A DNA stretch of 21,234 nucleotides from a virus. This document shows, piece by piece, positions 8,365 to 15,858 of the stretch. The notes under the pieces are model-generated. The model saw only the letters and a program-made list of their open reading frames with translations, was not told the origin of the DNA and made no database searches. Numbering within the stretch: position 1 is the stretch's first letter; each line of letters begins with the position of its first letter. The stretch spans positions 1-21,234 of the IMG/VR virus record IMGVR_UViG_3300034118_000953; one strand, 5' to 3'. The translations under genes and the position numbers were made by a program.

Positions 8365-10290
8365 ATGAGCCTACCGACACCTTACCAGCACTTCATCTAC
8401 ATCAGCCGATACAGCCGCTGGCTTGAGGACAAGAAGAGACGGGAGACATGGGAGGAGACGGTGGAACGGTACTTCTCCTTCTTCGACACCCACCTCAAGG
8501 AGAAGCACGGTCATAGTGTCGATCCTGCCCTGAGGCAGGAACTCAAGGATGCAGTCCTCAACCTGGAGATCATGCCTTCCATGCGATGCCTGATGACCGC
8601 TGGAGAGGCTCTCAAGCGCGACAATGTCGCGGGATACAACTGCGCCTACACGACCATCAGCCGACTCAGGGCATTCGACGAGATCCTCTATGTCCTCATG
8701 TGCGGGACTGGAGTGGGCTTCAGCGTCGAACGGCAGTATGTCGAGAAGTTGCCAACGGTGTCCGAGCATTTCAGCGACTCCGACACCACCATCGTCGTTC
8801 AGGACTCCAAGGGAGGATGGGCAAGGGCATACCGCGAACTGGTCTCCCTGCTCATCAATGGTCAGATCCCCAAGTGGGATCTCTCCAAGATCCGACCAGC
8901 GGGAGCGCGTCTCAAGACATTCGGAGGCAGGGCATCTGGTCCCAAGCCTCTTGACGACCTCTTCCGCTTCACGGTTGCCACATTCAAGGGAGCGGCTGGC
9001 AGGAAACTCACATCCATAGAATGCCATGACATCGTCTGCAAGATCGCGGAGATCGTCGTGGTCGGAGGCGTTCGCCGTTCTGCCCTGATCTCCCTCTCCA
9101 ACCTCACCGACGAGAGGATGAGGGATGCCAAGATGGGTGCATGGTGGAACCAGAACCCGCAGAGGGCATTGGCAAACAACTCGGTGGCTTACAAGGAGAA
9201 GCCCGAGATCGGCGTGTTCATGCAGGAATGGATTTCCCTGTATCAGTCCAAGAGCGGAGAACGCGGCATCTTCAACAGGGATGCGGCACGGAAGACCGTG
9301 GCAAGGCTAGGAGAGCGCAGGGATCCCGACCATGAGTTTGGGACGAATCCATGTTCGGAGATCCTCCTCCGCGACTCCGAGTTCTGCAACCTCAGCGAGG
9401 TCATGATCCGATCAGACGACACGGTCGAGAGCCTGAAGCGCAAGGTTCGCCTTGCCACCATACTGGGAACATGGCAGTCCTCGATGACGCACTTCCCATA
9501 CCTGTCCAGCGCATGGAAGAAGAACTGCGAGGAGGAGCGTCTCCTTGGTGTCAGCCTCACGGGAATCTACGACAACAGGATGATGCGCGGAGAGGATGCA
9601 TCGCACGATCTCCCTCAGGTTCTGACCGCACTCAGGCAGGAAGCCATCGAAACGAACAGGACAATCGCTTCCGCGATAGGAATCGATCCGTCTGCCGCGA
9701 TCACATGCGTGAAGCCTTCGGGGACCGTCAGCAGCCTCACGGACACGGCATCGGGAATCCACCCAAGGCATGCCGAGTACTACATCCGCACGGTCAGGGC
9801 AGACCGCAAGGATCCATTGTGTCAGTTGATGATCGACAAGGGATTCCCATGCGAACCCTGCGTCATGAAGCCAGACAGCACGATGGTGTTCTCGTTCCCC
9901 ATGAAGGCAGTCGGATCGGTTGTCCGGGACGACATCGGGGCAATCGACCACCTCAAGTTGTGGTTGCAGTATCAGACCCACTGGTGCGAACACAAGCCTT
10001 CCGTCACCATCACCGTCCATGAGCATGAATGGCTGGATGTGGCGGCATTCGTCTACGAGAACTTCGACCAGATCAGCGGCATCTCGTTCCTTCCTGCCGA
10101 CCTTGGGACATACCGTCAGGCTCCATATCAGACCATCACCAAGGAGGAGTACGAGGAACTCGCATCCAAGATGCCTTCAATCGACTGGTCGGAACTACAG
10201 GGATACGAGAAGAGCGACAACACGGTAGGAACGCAGACCTATGCTTGCAGCGCGGGATCGTGCGAGGTGGTGGATCTGGTCAACAACTGA
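8365..10290 (+). CDS. nrdJ: Adenosylcobalamin-dependent (class II) ribonucleotide reductase, monomeric type
   Basis: Reduces ribonucleotides to deoxyribonucleotides in the cytoplasm for phage DNA synthesis, using adenosylcobalamin to create the catalytic thiyl radical. The 641 residues show the class II monomer plan. C93 in Y-N-C-A-Y is the first redox cysteine. N328-P-C330-S-E332 and C341 match the spacing of N406, C408, E410 and C419 in the Lactobacillus leichmannii enzyme, so radical site, general base and second redox cysteine are all present. P-S-G-T-V-S is the phosphate-binding loop. The C-terminal C-S-A-G-S-C is the shuttle cysteine pair that passes electrons from thioredoxin. It is about 100 residues shorter than the Lactobacillus enzyme. 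No intein is seen. AAGGAG lies 11 bases before ATG 8365. It stands alone among virion genes, with no thioredoxin or glutaredoxin nearby. Confidence 0.95.
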   Translation: MSLPTPYQHFIYISRYSRWLEDKKRRETWEETVERYFSFFDTHLKEKHGHSVDPALRQELKDAVLNLEIMPSMRCLMTAGEALKRDNVAGYNCAYTTISRLRAFDEILYVLMCGTGVGFSVERQYVEKLPTVSEHFSDSDTTIVVQDSKGGWARAYRELVSLLINGQIPKWDLSKIRPAGARLKTFGGRASGPKPLDDLFRFTVATFKGAAGRKLTSIECHDIVCKIAEIVVVGGVRRSALISLSNLTDERMRDAKMGAWWNQNPQRALANNSVAYKEKPEIGVFMQEWISLYQSKSGERGIFNRDAARKTVARLGERRDPDHEFGTNPCSEILLRDSEFCNLSEVMIRSDDTVESLKRKVRLATILGTWQSSMTHFPYLSSAWKKNCEEERLLGVSLTGIYDNRMMRGEDASHDLPQVLTALRQEAIETNRTIASAIGIDPSAAITCVKPSGTVSSLTDTASGIHPRHAEYYIRTVRADRKDPLCQLMIDKGFPCEPCVMKPDSTMVFSFPMKAVGSVVRDDIGAIDHLKLWLQYQTHWCEHKPSVTITVHEHEWLDVAAFVYENFDQISGISFLPADLGTYRQAPYQTITKEEYEELASKMPSIDWSELQGYEKSDNTVGTQTYACSAGSCEVVDLVNN

Positions 10291-10356
10291 GAACACACTC
10301 GCCGCGCCTCTCACCCGCAAGGGATGACGCGCATTTTGGGCGGGTAGAGATGGAAC

Positions 10357-10386
10357 GACCTCCCGAAACGGAGGTCTTCCTGTTTT
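10357..10386 (+). terminator. Rho-independent terminator after nrdJ
   Basis: Seven-base perfect stem GACCTCC / GGAGGTC (10357-10363 with 10370-10376), loop CGAAAC, then TTCCTGTTTT. The T-tract is imperfect, but its position 66 bases after the nrdJ stop and before a convergent gene fits. On the minus strand the stem has no T-run, so it should act mainly on plus-strand transcripts. Confidence 0.7.
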
Positions 10387-11860
10387 AGGGGTTCACTACC
10401 TGCGTGTACTTGACATGCAGGATGGGGAGGTTGGATACATTTCGTATGGTCATGGAGGAACCAGTTTCCGGCACTATGTTCCTGCTCAACCTGAGGTACT
10501 GATATGGTTTGTAGTTCTCCGTCGTTGTACCTGATTGTCCGAAATTTGTCAGAACCGACGAAAGTTGCTCGGGACTATTTGAAAATGCAAAATCGGCAGC
10601 GTTCACAACGCCGTCTTGATTTAGATCACCTGGCACATACAAGTTGAACTCTTCGGTGTAGTTTTCGTCATCTGGTATGCCGTCGAACAATGCTTCGACT
10701 CGGTATATCCCGTTGTTGGATGAAACAGATGCTCCTGTTATCTCTATGTACGAGCCAGCGGTGATTCCAAGGTTGTTGAATCCACCGAAGAACTTCTTGG
10801 AGAGAGCGTTGTTTTCTACGGTGACGTTGAGTGCAAGCAGATTGTCGGTTCCATATGATCCTGAGTACCTGCATCTAAGCACAAGTTCAGTGTTTCCCTG
10901 ACTGATCGAATATGGTTGTGTCGAAGCATCGGCATAGTTGATGTCGCCCCAGTTGATCTTTGCCGAAACCTGCTGATTGGATTTTGTTCCGTTGAACAGA
11001 GTGGTTTCCGAGAGGTTTTGGAACACGGCATCGTTTCCAGACACCCCCATGAACTGCAAGGTCTTGCTGGAGCAGGTGATTATGGTGGGTGATGATTGTC
11101 TGCTTGCGCTCAACGCCTCGTTGACGGGGAAAGTCTTCTCGTTGAAGGTGACCATGGCTCCAGCCGACAGACCAACGGCATTCAGCCAGTTGAAGGAACC
11201 GAATGACCTGATGTAGACCAGGTTGGTTCCCTGTGAGATGCCAGCAACCATGCTTGAGTTTAGTTTGAGGACTCCGTGGTGGAAGTTCTTCCTCAACGAA
11301 ACGGATGTGGTGCTGGGCATCGTCGTAACATTGGTGGATTCCCTGCTGTGAAAAGATATCCAAGCGGAGTCCTTGTAGAAATCATCATGGAATGGTTCTC
11401 CGCTCCCCCCTGTCCTCACATACTTGCTCTCTGAGTATTCAGGTACGGTTTCCTCGTTGTTCGGGAACAAATCTTGCTTCCCGAGGAGTATCATCGACAG
11501 CGTCAATCCACCATTTGACCGTGCTGCCATGAAATCGTTGACGAGAGCCTTCACATCCATTGTGTTCTTGTCGGATGGGTTTGAGAACACGGCGGTGCTT
11601 TCAGCCACGGAGTTTCCCACCGCGTACCCTCCTCCGTTGGACAGCGATTCGGCTTCATTGGTTCTGGCTGCGCCCACACCTGGAAAGTCGGGGAAGAACT
11701 GTTGTGCCTTCGGTATCGGATTCTGCACTGGTGAATGAACCAGGCTTGCAAAGAGGGGATCCTGCACCTCATGGGGGATTACAGAGTTCTTCTGATACCA
11801 GTTCACCTGATCGTTGATGTCTGTTCCGGCAAGCCTTGCCTGTATCGGTTTAGGTTCCAT
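10385..11860 (-). CDS. Virion- or surface-type protein with a dockerin-like calcium loop
   Basis: A 491-aa protein of mostly beta-rich, low-charge sequence. Residues 411-426 (about 10583-10630) read G-D-L-N-Q-D-G-V-V-N-A-A-D-F-A-F. This is the D-x-N-x-D-G-x-x-x-x-x-D calcium-binding loop of type I dockerins, followed by L-S-S-V-L-T-N-F-G as in the dockerin-like tails of many secreted bacterial proteins. Only one copy is present, whereas classical cellulosome dockerins have two. Before it (about 260-400) are beta-sandwich-like stretches, including G-S-Y-I-E-I-T-G-A. GGAG sits 8 bases before ATG 11860. It is the last gene of a minus-strand operon after the large barrel-like protein, so it may work with that protein in the virion. 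Function otherwise unknown. Confidence 0.65.
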   Translation of the reverse strand: MEPKPIQARLAGTDINDQVNWYQKNSVIPHEVQDPLFASLVHSPVQNPIPKAQQFFPDFPGVGAARTNEAESLSNGGGYAVGNSVAESTAVFSNPSDKNTMDVKALVNDFMAARSNGGLTLSMILLGKQDLFPNNEETVPEYSESKYVRTGGSGEPFHDDFYKDSAWISFHSRESTNVTTMPSTTSVSLRKNFHHGVLKLNSSMVAGISQGTNLVYIRSFGSFNWLNAVGLSAGAMVTFNEKTFPVNEALSASRQSSPTIITCSSKTLQFMGVSGNDAVFQNLSETTLFNGTKSNQQVSAKINWGDINYADASTQPYSISQGNTELVLRCRYSGSYGTDNLLALNVTVENNALSKKFFGGFNNLGITAGSYIEITGASVSSNNGIYRVEALFDGIPDDENYTEEFNLYVPGDLNQDGVVNAADFAFSNSPEQLSSVLTNFGQSGTTTENYKPYQYLRLSRNIVPETGSSMTIRNVSNLPILHVKYTQVVNP

Positions 11861-11885
11861 CAGAGTCTCCAGTTGCTTGCATCTG

Positions 11886-13904
11886 TCATATCACACCTGA
11901 TCCACCAATAGTGTTGGTGTCCTGCTCCACGAATACTGGTGGAGTTGGTGCGTTGGTGTAAATCCAAGCCCCCCGACCGCCGTCGTCAAAGACCACGTTT
12001 TTGCTGTTGGGGTCACTCGCATCCGAATACGTCCAGTTGTTTTCACTGTTTATCGGTGTGAACCTCCAGACGTACAGATGTTCAGAACCAGGCTTGGTTG
12101 GGCATCCACTCACGATATACCTTGTGAGGAAGTTTACCCTGTCTGTGTTCAGACTGTGAATCCTAAAGCCACCTATCCTTTGATTTATGTCGGCTAGAAC
12201 TTCGTTCATCCTCTCAAAGTTTGCGTTTCTCGTGTTCTGATCTGGCTCCGATGTGTTCCACCAGTTGAACATCTCTAGGTTCATGAAACTTGCATGGCGA
12301 ACCAGTTCGTAAAACAGTTCTCTATCTTCTGTTCCAAATCGAGATCCGAATTGTGCATCATCTGCACTCAACTCTATACTCGACAACCAGTGTCTCATCG
12401 GAAGATTCGGTGAACTCCTCTTAGCCATACGCATTTTGTGTATTTGAACCATGAACTGATTCCACACCGTGTCTAGGAATTGCACTCCACCCCCGTTGGC
12501 GGCAGCATAGTCGTTCCACACCAGCCGAGTTGGATCGTTGTTCAAAACTTGATATACGTTTGGAAAATTCCATCCCCCATAGAGGAACAGCGATCCTGCG
12601 TTTCCATTGTGAGCATCAATCCACATTGGATGACCGTCTACTGTGTACGCCTCATTTTCGGGGGTCATCTTCGACACATCGCCGTTGCAGATGTTTTGTT
12701 CGTTTCCGAACTTGCCTTTGATGGTCTTTACGACAAACTCCTCCATGAACCTATGGTTGAGGGCAATTGCAGCCCTGTTCCATCTGATGTAATCGTTTTG
12801 ATATTGGGGATGGTATGTCCTTGTGTACATGTTGGAGAAGTTGAGTGGGTATTCCCCGTCGTTCGTGTAGAGATCATTGAAACTCTTCTCCCCATACCAT
12901 GTCTGAGAGGCTCTTGGGTCGTTCACAATGTTGTTGATGAACTCATCCGTCCAACCGGGAGTACTAGTTCCATCGAACCTCGTAGTGGGAGTTATCCAAA
13001 ATCCATGAGAGATGTACTCACCTGGAGGGCTATTGATTGTGATGTAGTCTGGGATGGCTCCCGCACTCTTGAATGCATCGCAGATCACTTCAAACTCGTA
13101 TCTTGCCCTGATGCCAGCATTTTCTGCCCAAGGAGAATTCAGTCCCGTTACCGTTTCAGGATAGCCATACCTATCGGAGATCTCTTCAAATATCGGTGAT
13201 TGATCTAGTCGTGTTGTTCTCAGACATCTCTTTCCTGTTGGAAGTTCGGACATTTTTTGTACAGTGGCAACGAATCTGTTGGGACAGCCACTTGGGAAAC
13301 CGGTGATATAGGATTGCGGACTGCTCCATTCCCATCCACCATCTTGGGCGCAATCGAACATATGGATCATTGGTTTCACATATTCGTATTGATTGACATT
13401 TCCAAGAGACTCAGGTGCTAGCGTGTTATGGGGCGCGTCTGCTCCTGTTGGAATCCACGAAGCGATCCATATGTCCTGCTGTATGGCGGATGGATCGTAG
13501 GATTCGGTGTTCCATTCCCTGCTCTGCGCTACGGTTAGGTTCAAGTCAGCCTGGGTGATGGATGCACTAGCCGGAATGCCAGACATGTCGAATCCAATCG
13601 CAACTCTCGTAGGAGTCCTTGGTGCTATGGAGCCTTTGGAAGGATAGTTTGACGCATCGGAATGGTTCCATGGGTTCATGGCTCCGACCACCAACTGCGT
13701 TGCCGTGGAGGGGTTGTTCGACCCCGAAGTTTGATTCGGGATGTTGTCCCATCGGTCAGCCCCGACTCCAGGAGACGGAGTGTACCAGTAGAAGGTGTCG
13801 AAGTCGGCTATCCGTATGAACTCGCCTTCGGTTGTGTTCACCGAAGGAGAATCCCCTCTCCTTCGGTTCTTCGTGTTCCTTCTGTTTATGAACGGATTGG
13901 ACAT
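11886..13904 (-). CDS. Large putative glycosidase-like barrel protein
   Basis: A 672-aa protein with no signal peptide. It opens with a basic stretch (residues 8-16, R-R-N-T-K-N-R-R-R). Residues 100-125 (V-A-I-G-F-D-M-S-G-I-P, then A-D-L-N-L-T-V) look like a beta-sandwich domain. From about 265 to 580 the pattern fits a TIM barrel: a helix then strand D-Y-I-T-I-N with P-P-G-E (residues 286-296), W-I-D-A-H-N (428-433), L-F-L-Y-G-G-W (439-445), H-W-L-S-S-I-E-L-S (505-513) and L-E-M-F-N-W-W-N-T-S-E (543-553). Tryptophan and acidic residues at strand ends are typical of glycoside hydrolases, but I cannot assign a family or prove catalytic residues. It lies 3 bases after the upstream fibre-like gene. 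Cell-surface polysaccharide digestion is a reasonable inference. The DNA looks AT-richer than neighbouring genes. Confidence 0.6.
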   Translation of the reverse strand: MSNPFINRRNTKNRRRGDSPSVNTTEGEFIRIADFDTFYWYTPSPGVGADRWDNIPNQTSGSNNPSTATQLVVGAMNPWNHSDASNYPSKGSIAPRTPTRVAIGFDMSGIPASASITQADLNLTVAQSREWNTESYDPSAIQQDIWIASWIPTGADAPHNTLAPESLGNVNQYEYVKPMIHMFDCAQDGGWEWSSPQSYITGFPSGCPNRFVATVQKMSELPTGKRCLRTTRLDQSPIFEEISDRYGYPETVTGLNSPWAENAGIRARYEFEVICDAFKSAGAIPDYITINSPPGEYISHGFWITPTTRFDGTSTPGWTDEFINNIVNDPRASQTWYGEKSFNDLYTNDGEYPLNFSNMYTRTYHPQYQNDYIRWNRAAIALNHRFMEEFVVKTIKGKFGNEQNICNGDVSKMTPENEAYTVDGHPMWIDAHNGNAGSLFLYGGWNFPNVYQVLNNDPTRLVWNDYAAANGGGVQFLDTVWNQFMVQIHKMRMAKRSSPNLPMRHWLSSIELSADDAQFGSRFGTEDRELFYELVRHASFMNLEMFNWWNTSEPDQNTRNANFERMNEVLADINQRIGGFRIHSLNTDRVNFLTRYIVSGCPTKPGSEHLYVWRFTPINSENNWTYSDASDPNSKNVVFDDGGRGAWIYTNAPTPPVFVEQDTNTIGGSGVI

Positions 13905-13907
13905 GGT

Positions 13908-15485
13908 TCAGGTTCCGACATAGTAGAGGGTGAGACCTGCCATGGCAGACGCAAAGTAGACCTTGTTCGCATTGTCCGTCTCTATGAATATCTCGTCTCC
14001 GTTGTACAGAGGAATGCCGTTGGTGTTGCTGGATTGCATCGCTGCCGAACCGACGAACACGGGATTGGTGTTGCTGTTTCCGATGTCCGTCTTGAGGTGG
14101 ATGCCGCTCTTGAGGGCAAAGGAGCCGAAAGCCGCTGCCGTTGGGTTGCATGATACCCTTCCGCTAGTGATGCCAGTTGGCTGATTGACCGACACCACAT
14201 TCACTCGAATGGACGAACTGGTCGAGTCGAACGAAGACTCCACGGCAGCCTGTATCTTCTCAGCCGCAGCCGTAGTCTGCTCTATGCGGTTGATGACGGT
14301 GGGAGCATTGGCATCGTCGGTCCTGACGCGGTTGAACGAGGATACTCTTGCTATCGCTGCACCGAAGTCGGTCAACACGCTCATCGCGCTTCCCGTGAGA
14401 CCGACCTGATCTCCCGACGCACCGAGGACTCGGATCACCGCATTGACCGAATCATTGGTCGCGCTCAGGTTCCTGATGTCAAGGTCCGTAGCAGACACCT
14501 TGACTGGATTGGCATCCGCTCCTGCGTATCCGTGGATGGAGACCGCTCCTGCCGATGTTCCTGCCGCAGCAAGGGATACGCCCGATAGGGTGAAGTTCGC
14601 GGATGTGATGTTCGCGGTGACACCGATGCTTCCCGATGCAAGGTTCACGAAGAGGTTTCCGCTGCCATCGACCCTGAGAGGGACATCCGTGGAGCCAGTG
14701 CGACCCATTGCAAGCGTGGTGACGGGATATGCTCCCGATATGCCGACCACGCGGACGGTGTCCTCAGCCGATCCGACGAGCGGGGACAGTGCAGCCTCGC
14801 TGGAGACAGGGGTTCCGCCCGTGCTTGCCCTGAGAAGCCTTGTCTGGAATCCCTGAGTGATCGTGGTTGAGAAGGGACTCGACTGACCGTTCTGCACGGA
14901 GACCGTGTTCAGGACGGACATGCTGTCCTTGGTGTATGTGAGTCCACGGATGTCCAGAGCGGTGGCTGTGATGCCTACGGGGAAAGCACCAGATGCTCCG
15001 ATGACACGGACGAAGTCTGCCCCATCGTGGGCAGTTCCCGATGCAATCGACCCGCCTGTGAGGGAACGGATTCCGAAGTTTGCCGCAGTCACGCCGATTG
15101 GGAACGCACCAGATGCTCCGATGACACGGACGAAGTCTGCCCCGTCGTGGGCAGTTCCCGATGTCAGGATTCCGCCAGTGAGGGAACGGATGCCGAAGTT
15201 GGCAGCGGTGACACCGATGGCTGTAGCACCAGCGATTCCGAAAACTCCCATGTTTCCGAAAGTCTGCACTGCATTGGAGATGCTGGACACCGTCACGGTC
15301 GGGGTGTTGACCATCTGTACGGGAAGCCCGTTTGATGCCGTGACGCGATTGAAGTCCTGTGTGCTTCCATAGGCAATCTTCATCACCTGATAGTGCGCTG
15401 CATCCGTGGGGCTGTAGTCTGTCGCGATTACCGCGTCTCCAGAGGCTCCTGTGACCAGAAAGTTGCTGTCGATGTCCGTGGGCAT
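13908..15485 (-). CDS. Repeat-containing fibre-like virion protein
   Basis: A 525-aa protein starting M-P-T-D-I-D-S-N-F-L-V. ATG 15485 is chosen over the upstream in-frame ATG at 15629 because AAAGGAA lies about 9 bases before it and the longer version would run through the divergent promoter region and antisense to the gp33-like gene. The body is a string of degenerate repeats, each with V-R-V-I-G-A-S-G followed by G-V-T-A-A-N-F-G-I-R-S-L-T-G-G. Two are nearly identical (14986-15225). The last 80 residues, with G-I-P-L-Y-N-G-D-E-I-F-I-E-T-D-N-A-N-K-V-Y, form a small beta domain that resembles those at the end of other phage adaptor and spike proteins. It is first in a minus-strand operon with the two genes below it. 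Role as fibre or fibre adaptor is inferred. Confidence 0.7.
   Translation of the reverse strand: MPTDIDSNFLVTGASGDAVIATDYSPTDAAHYQVMKIAYGSTQDFNRVTASNGLPVQMVNTPTVTVSSISNAVQTFGNMGVFGIAGATAIGVTAANFGIRSLTGGILTSGTAHDGADFVRVIGASGAFPIGVTAANFGIRSLTGGSIASGTAHDGADFVRVIGASGAFPVGITATALDIRGLTYTKDSMSVLNTVSVQNGQSSPFSTTITQGFQTRLLRASTGGTPVSSEAALSPLVGSAEDTVRVVGISGAYPVTTLAMGRTGSTDVPLRVDGSGNLFVNLASGSIGVTANITSANFTLSGVSLAAAGTSAGAVSIHGYAGADANPVKVSATDLDIRNLSATNDSVNAVIRVLGASGDQVGLTGSAMSVLTDFGAAIARVSSFNRVRTDDANAPTVINRIEQTTAAAEKIQAAVESSFDSTSSSIRVNVVSVNQPTGITSGRVSCNPTAAAFGSFALKSGIHLKTDIGNSNTNPVFVGSAAMQSSNTNGIPLYNGDEIFIETDNANKVYFASAMAGLTLYYVGT
14986..15225 (-). repeat. Tandem 120-bp coding repeat
   Basis: Two adjacent 120-base units (14986-15105 and 15106-15225) are nearly identical over their first 55 bases and similar beyond. 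A third partial copy starts at 15226. Each encodes a 40-residue unit containing G-I-R-S-L-T-G-G and G-T-A-H-D-G-A-D-F-V-R-V-I-G-A-S-G of the fibre-like protein. Confidence 0.85.
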
Positions 15486-15520
15486 GGGTGCTTGTTCCTT
15501 TTGATTTCTTTGGCTCCTTG

Positions 15521-15550
15521 TATGTATGCCCCTTGAAACCCGCATACATA
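15521..15550. promoter_or_regulatory. Mirror-image divergent promoter candidates (CATACATA)
   Basis: TATGTATGC (15521-15529) and GCATACATA (15542-15550) form a perfect 9-base inverted repeat with a 12-base spacer, between the minus-strand fibre-like gene and the plus-strand gp33-like gene. Each arm points GCATACATA towards one gene. CATACATA differs from the T4 late promoter TATAAATA at two positions. Using T4 geometry, transcripts would start near 15515 (minus) and 15556 (plus). The symmetry would also suit a dimeric repressor site. Confidence 0.5.
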
Positions 15551-15567
15551 GTGGTAAACTTGTCACC

Positions 15568-15783
15568 ATGATAAACCCAGAGCAGATATCGAACGCGGTG
15601 GAACGAATGGTCTCAGGTAGGGACATCACCTACATGGAGGCTGTCCTCGAACTTTGCGAGGAGGAGGGACTCGATGTCTCCCTCGTTTCCCGCCATCTGT
15701 CCAAGCCGATCATCGAAAACATAGAGCGAGAGGCAATGGAAGTGAATCTACTTCCAAGAAAAGAATCGTTGCCTCTCTCTTGA
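15568..15783 (+). CDS. 33: gp33-like late-transcription co-activator
   Basis: A 71-aa protein. In T4, gp33 binds host RNA polymerase and, with the sigma factor gp55 and the sliding clamp, activates late promoters. The core here, D-I-T-Y-M-E-A-V-L-E-L-C-E-E-E-G-L-D, then P-I-I-E-N-I-E-R-E-A-M-E-V-N-L-L-P, has the helical pattern that I recognise from the short gp33 proteins of cyanophages (Y-M-D-A-V-x-x-Y-C-E-E-x-x-L). Its place directly upstream of gene 32 also matches T4 and relatives. T4 gp33 is longer (112 aa), and no clear clamp-binding C-terminus is seen, as the protein ends E-S-L-P-L-S. ATG 15568 lacks a strong Shine-Dalgarno sequence; an in-frame ATG at 15526 lies inside the promoter candidate and is less likely. 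Family assignment is from pattern only. Confidence 0.7.
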   Translation: MINPEQISNAVERMVSGRDITYMEAVLELCEEEGLDVSLVSRHLSKPIIENIEREAMEVNLLPRKESLPLS

Positions 15784-15807
15784 CATACGCAGAACACGCA
15801 GTATACT
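15780..15807 (+). promoter_or_regulatory. Sigma70-like promoter for gene 32
   Basis: A perfect -35 box TTGACA (15780-15785), 16-base spacer, and TATACT -10 box (15802-15807). The -35 box overlaps the stop of the gp33-like gene. The predicted start is near 15814, giving a leader of about 45 bases before ATG 15859. That leader is rich in A and C, with few G or T before AAGGAG. Confidence 0.7.
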
Positions 15808-15858
15808 TCTTTCAGGTCAGACATCCGCACACACCGCACACACAAGGAGAAACAGCAC

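Noticed and set aside
8342-8368. Eight-codon frame overlapping the nrdJ start (ATGA)
   Set aside because: No ribosome site in front of it and no regulatory codon pattern. Its bases supply the AAGGAG of nrdJ instead.
13908-15629. Longer version of the fibre-like minus-strand gene from ATG 15629
   Set aside because: The extra 48 residues are antisense to the gp33-like gene and cross the divergent promoter region. ATG 15485 has a better ribosome site.
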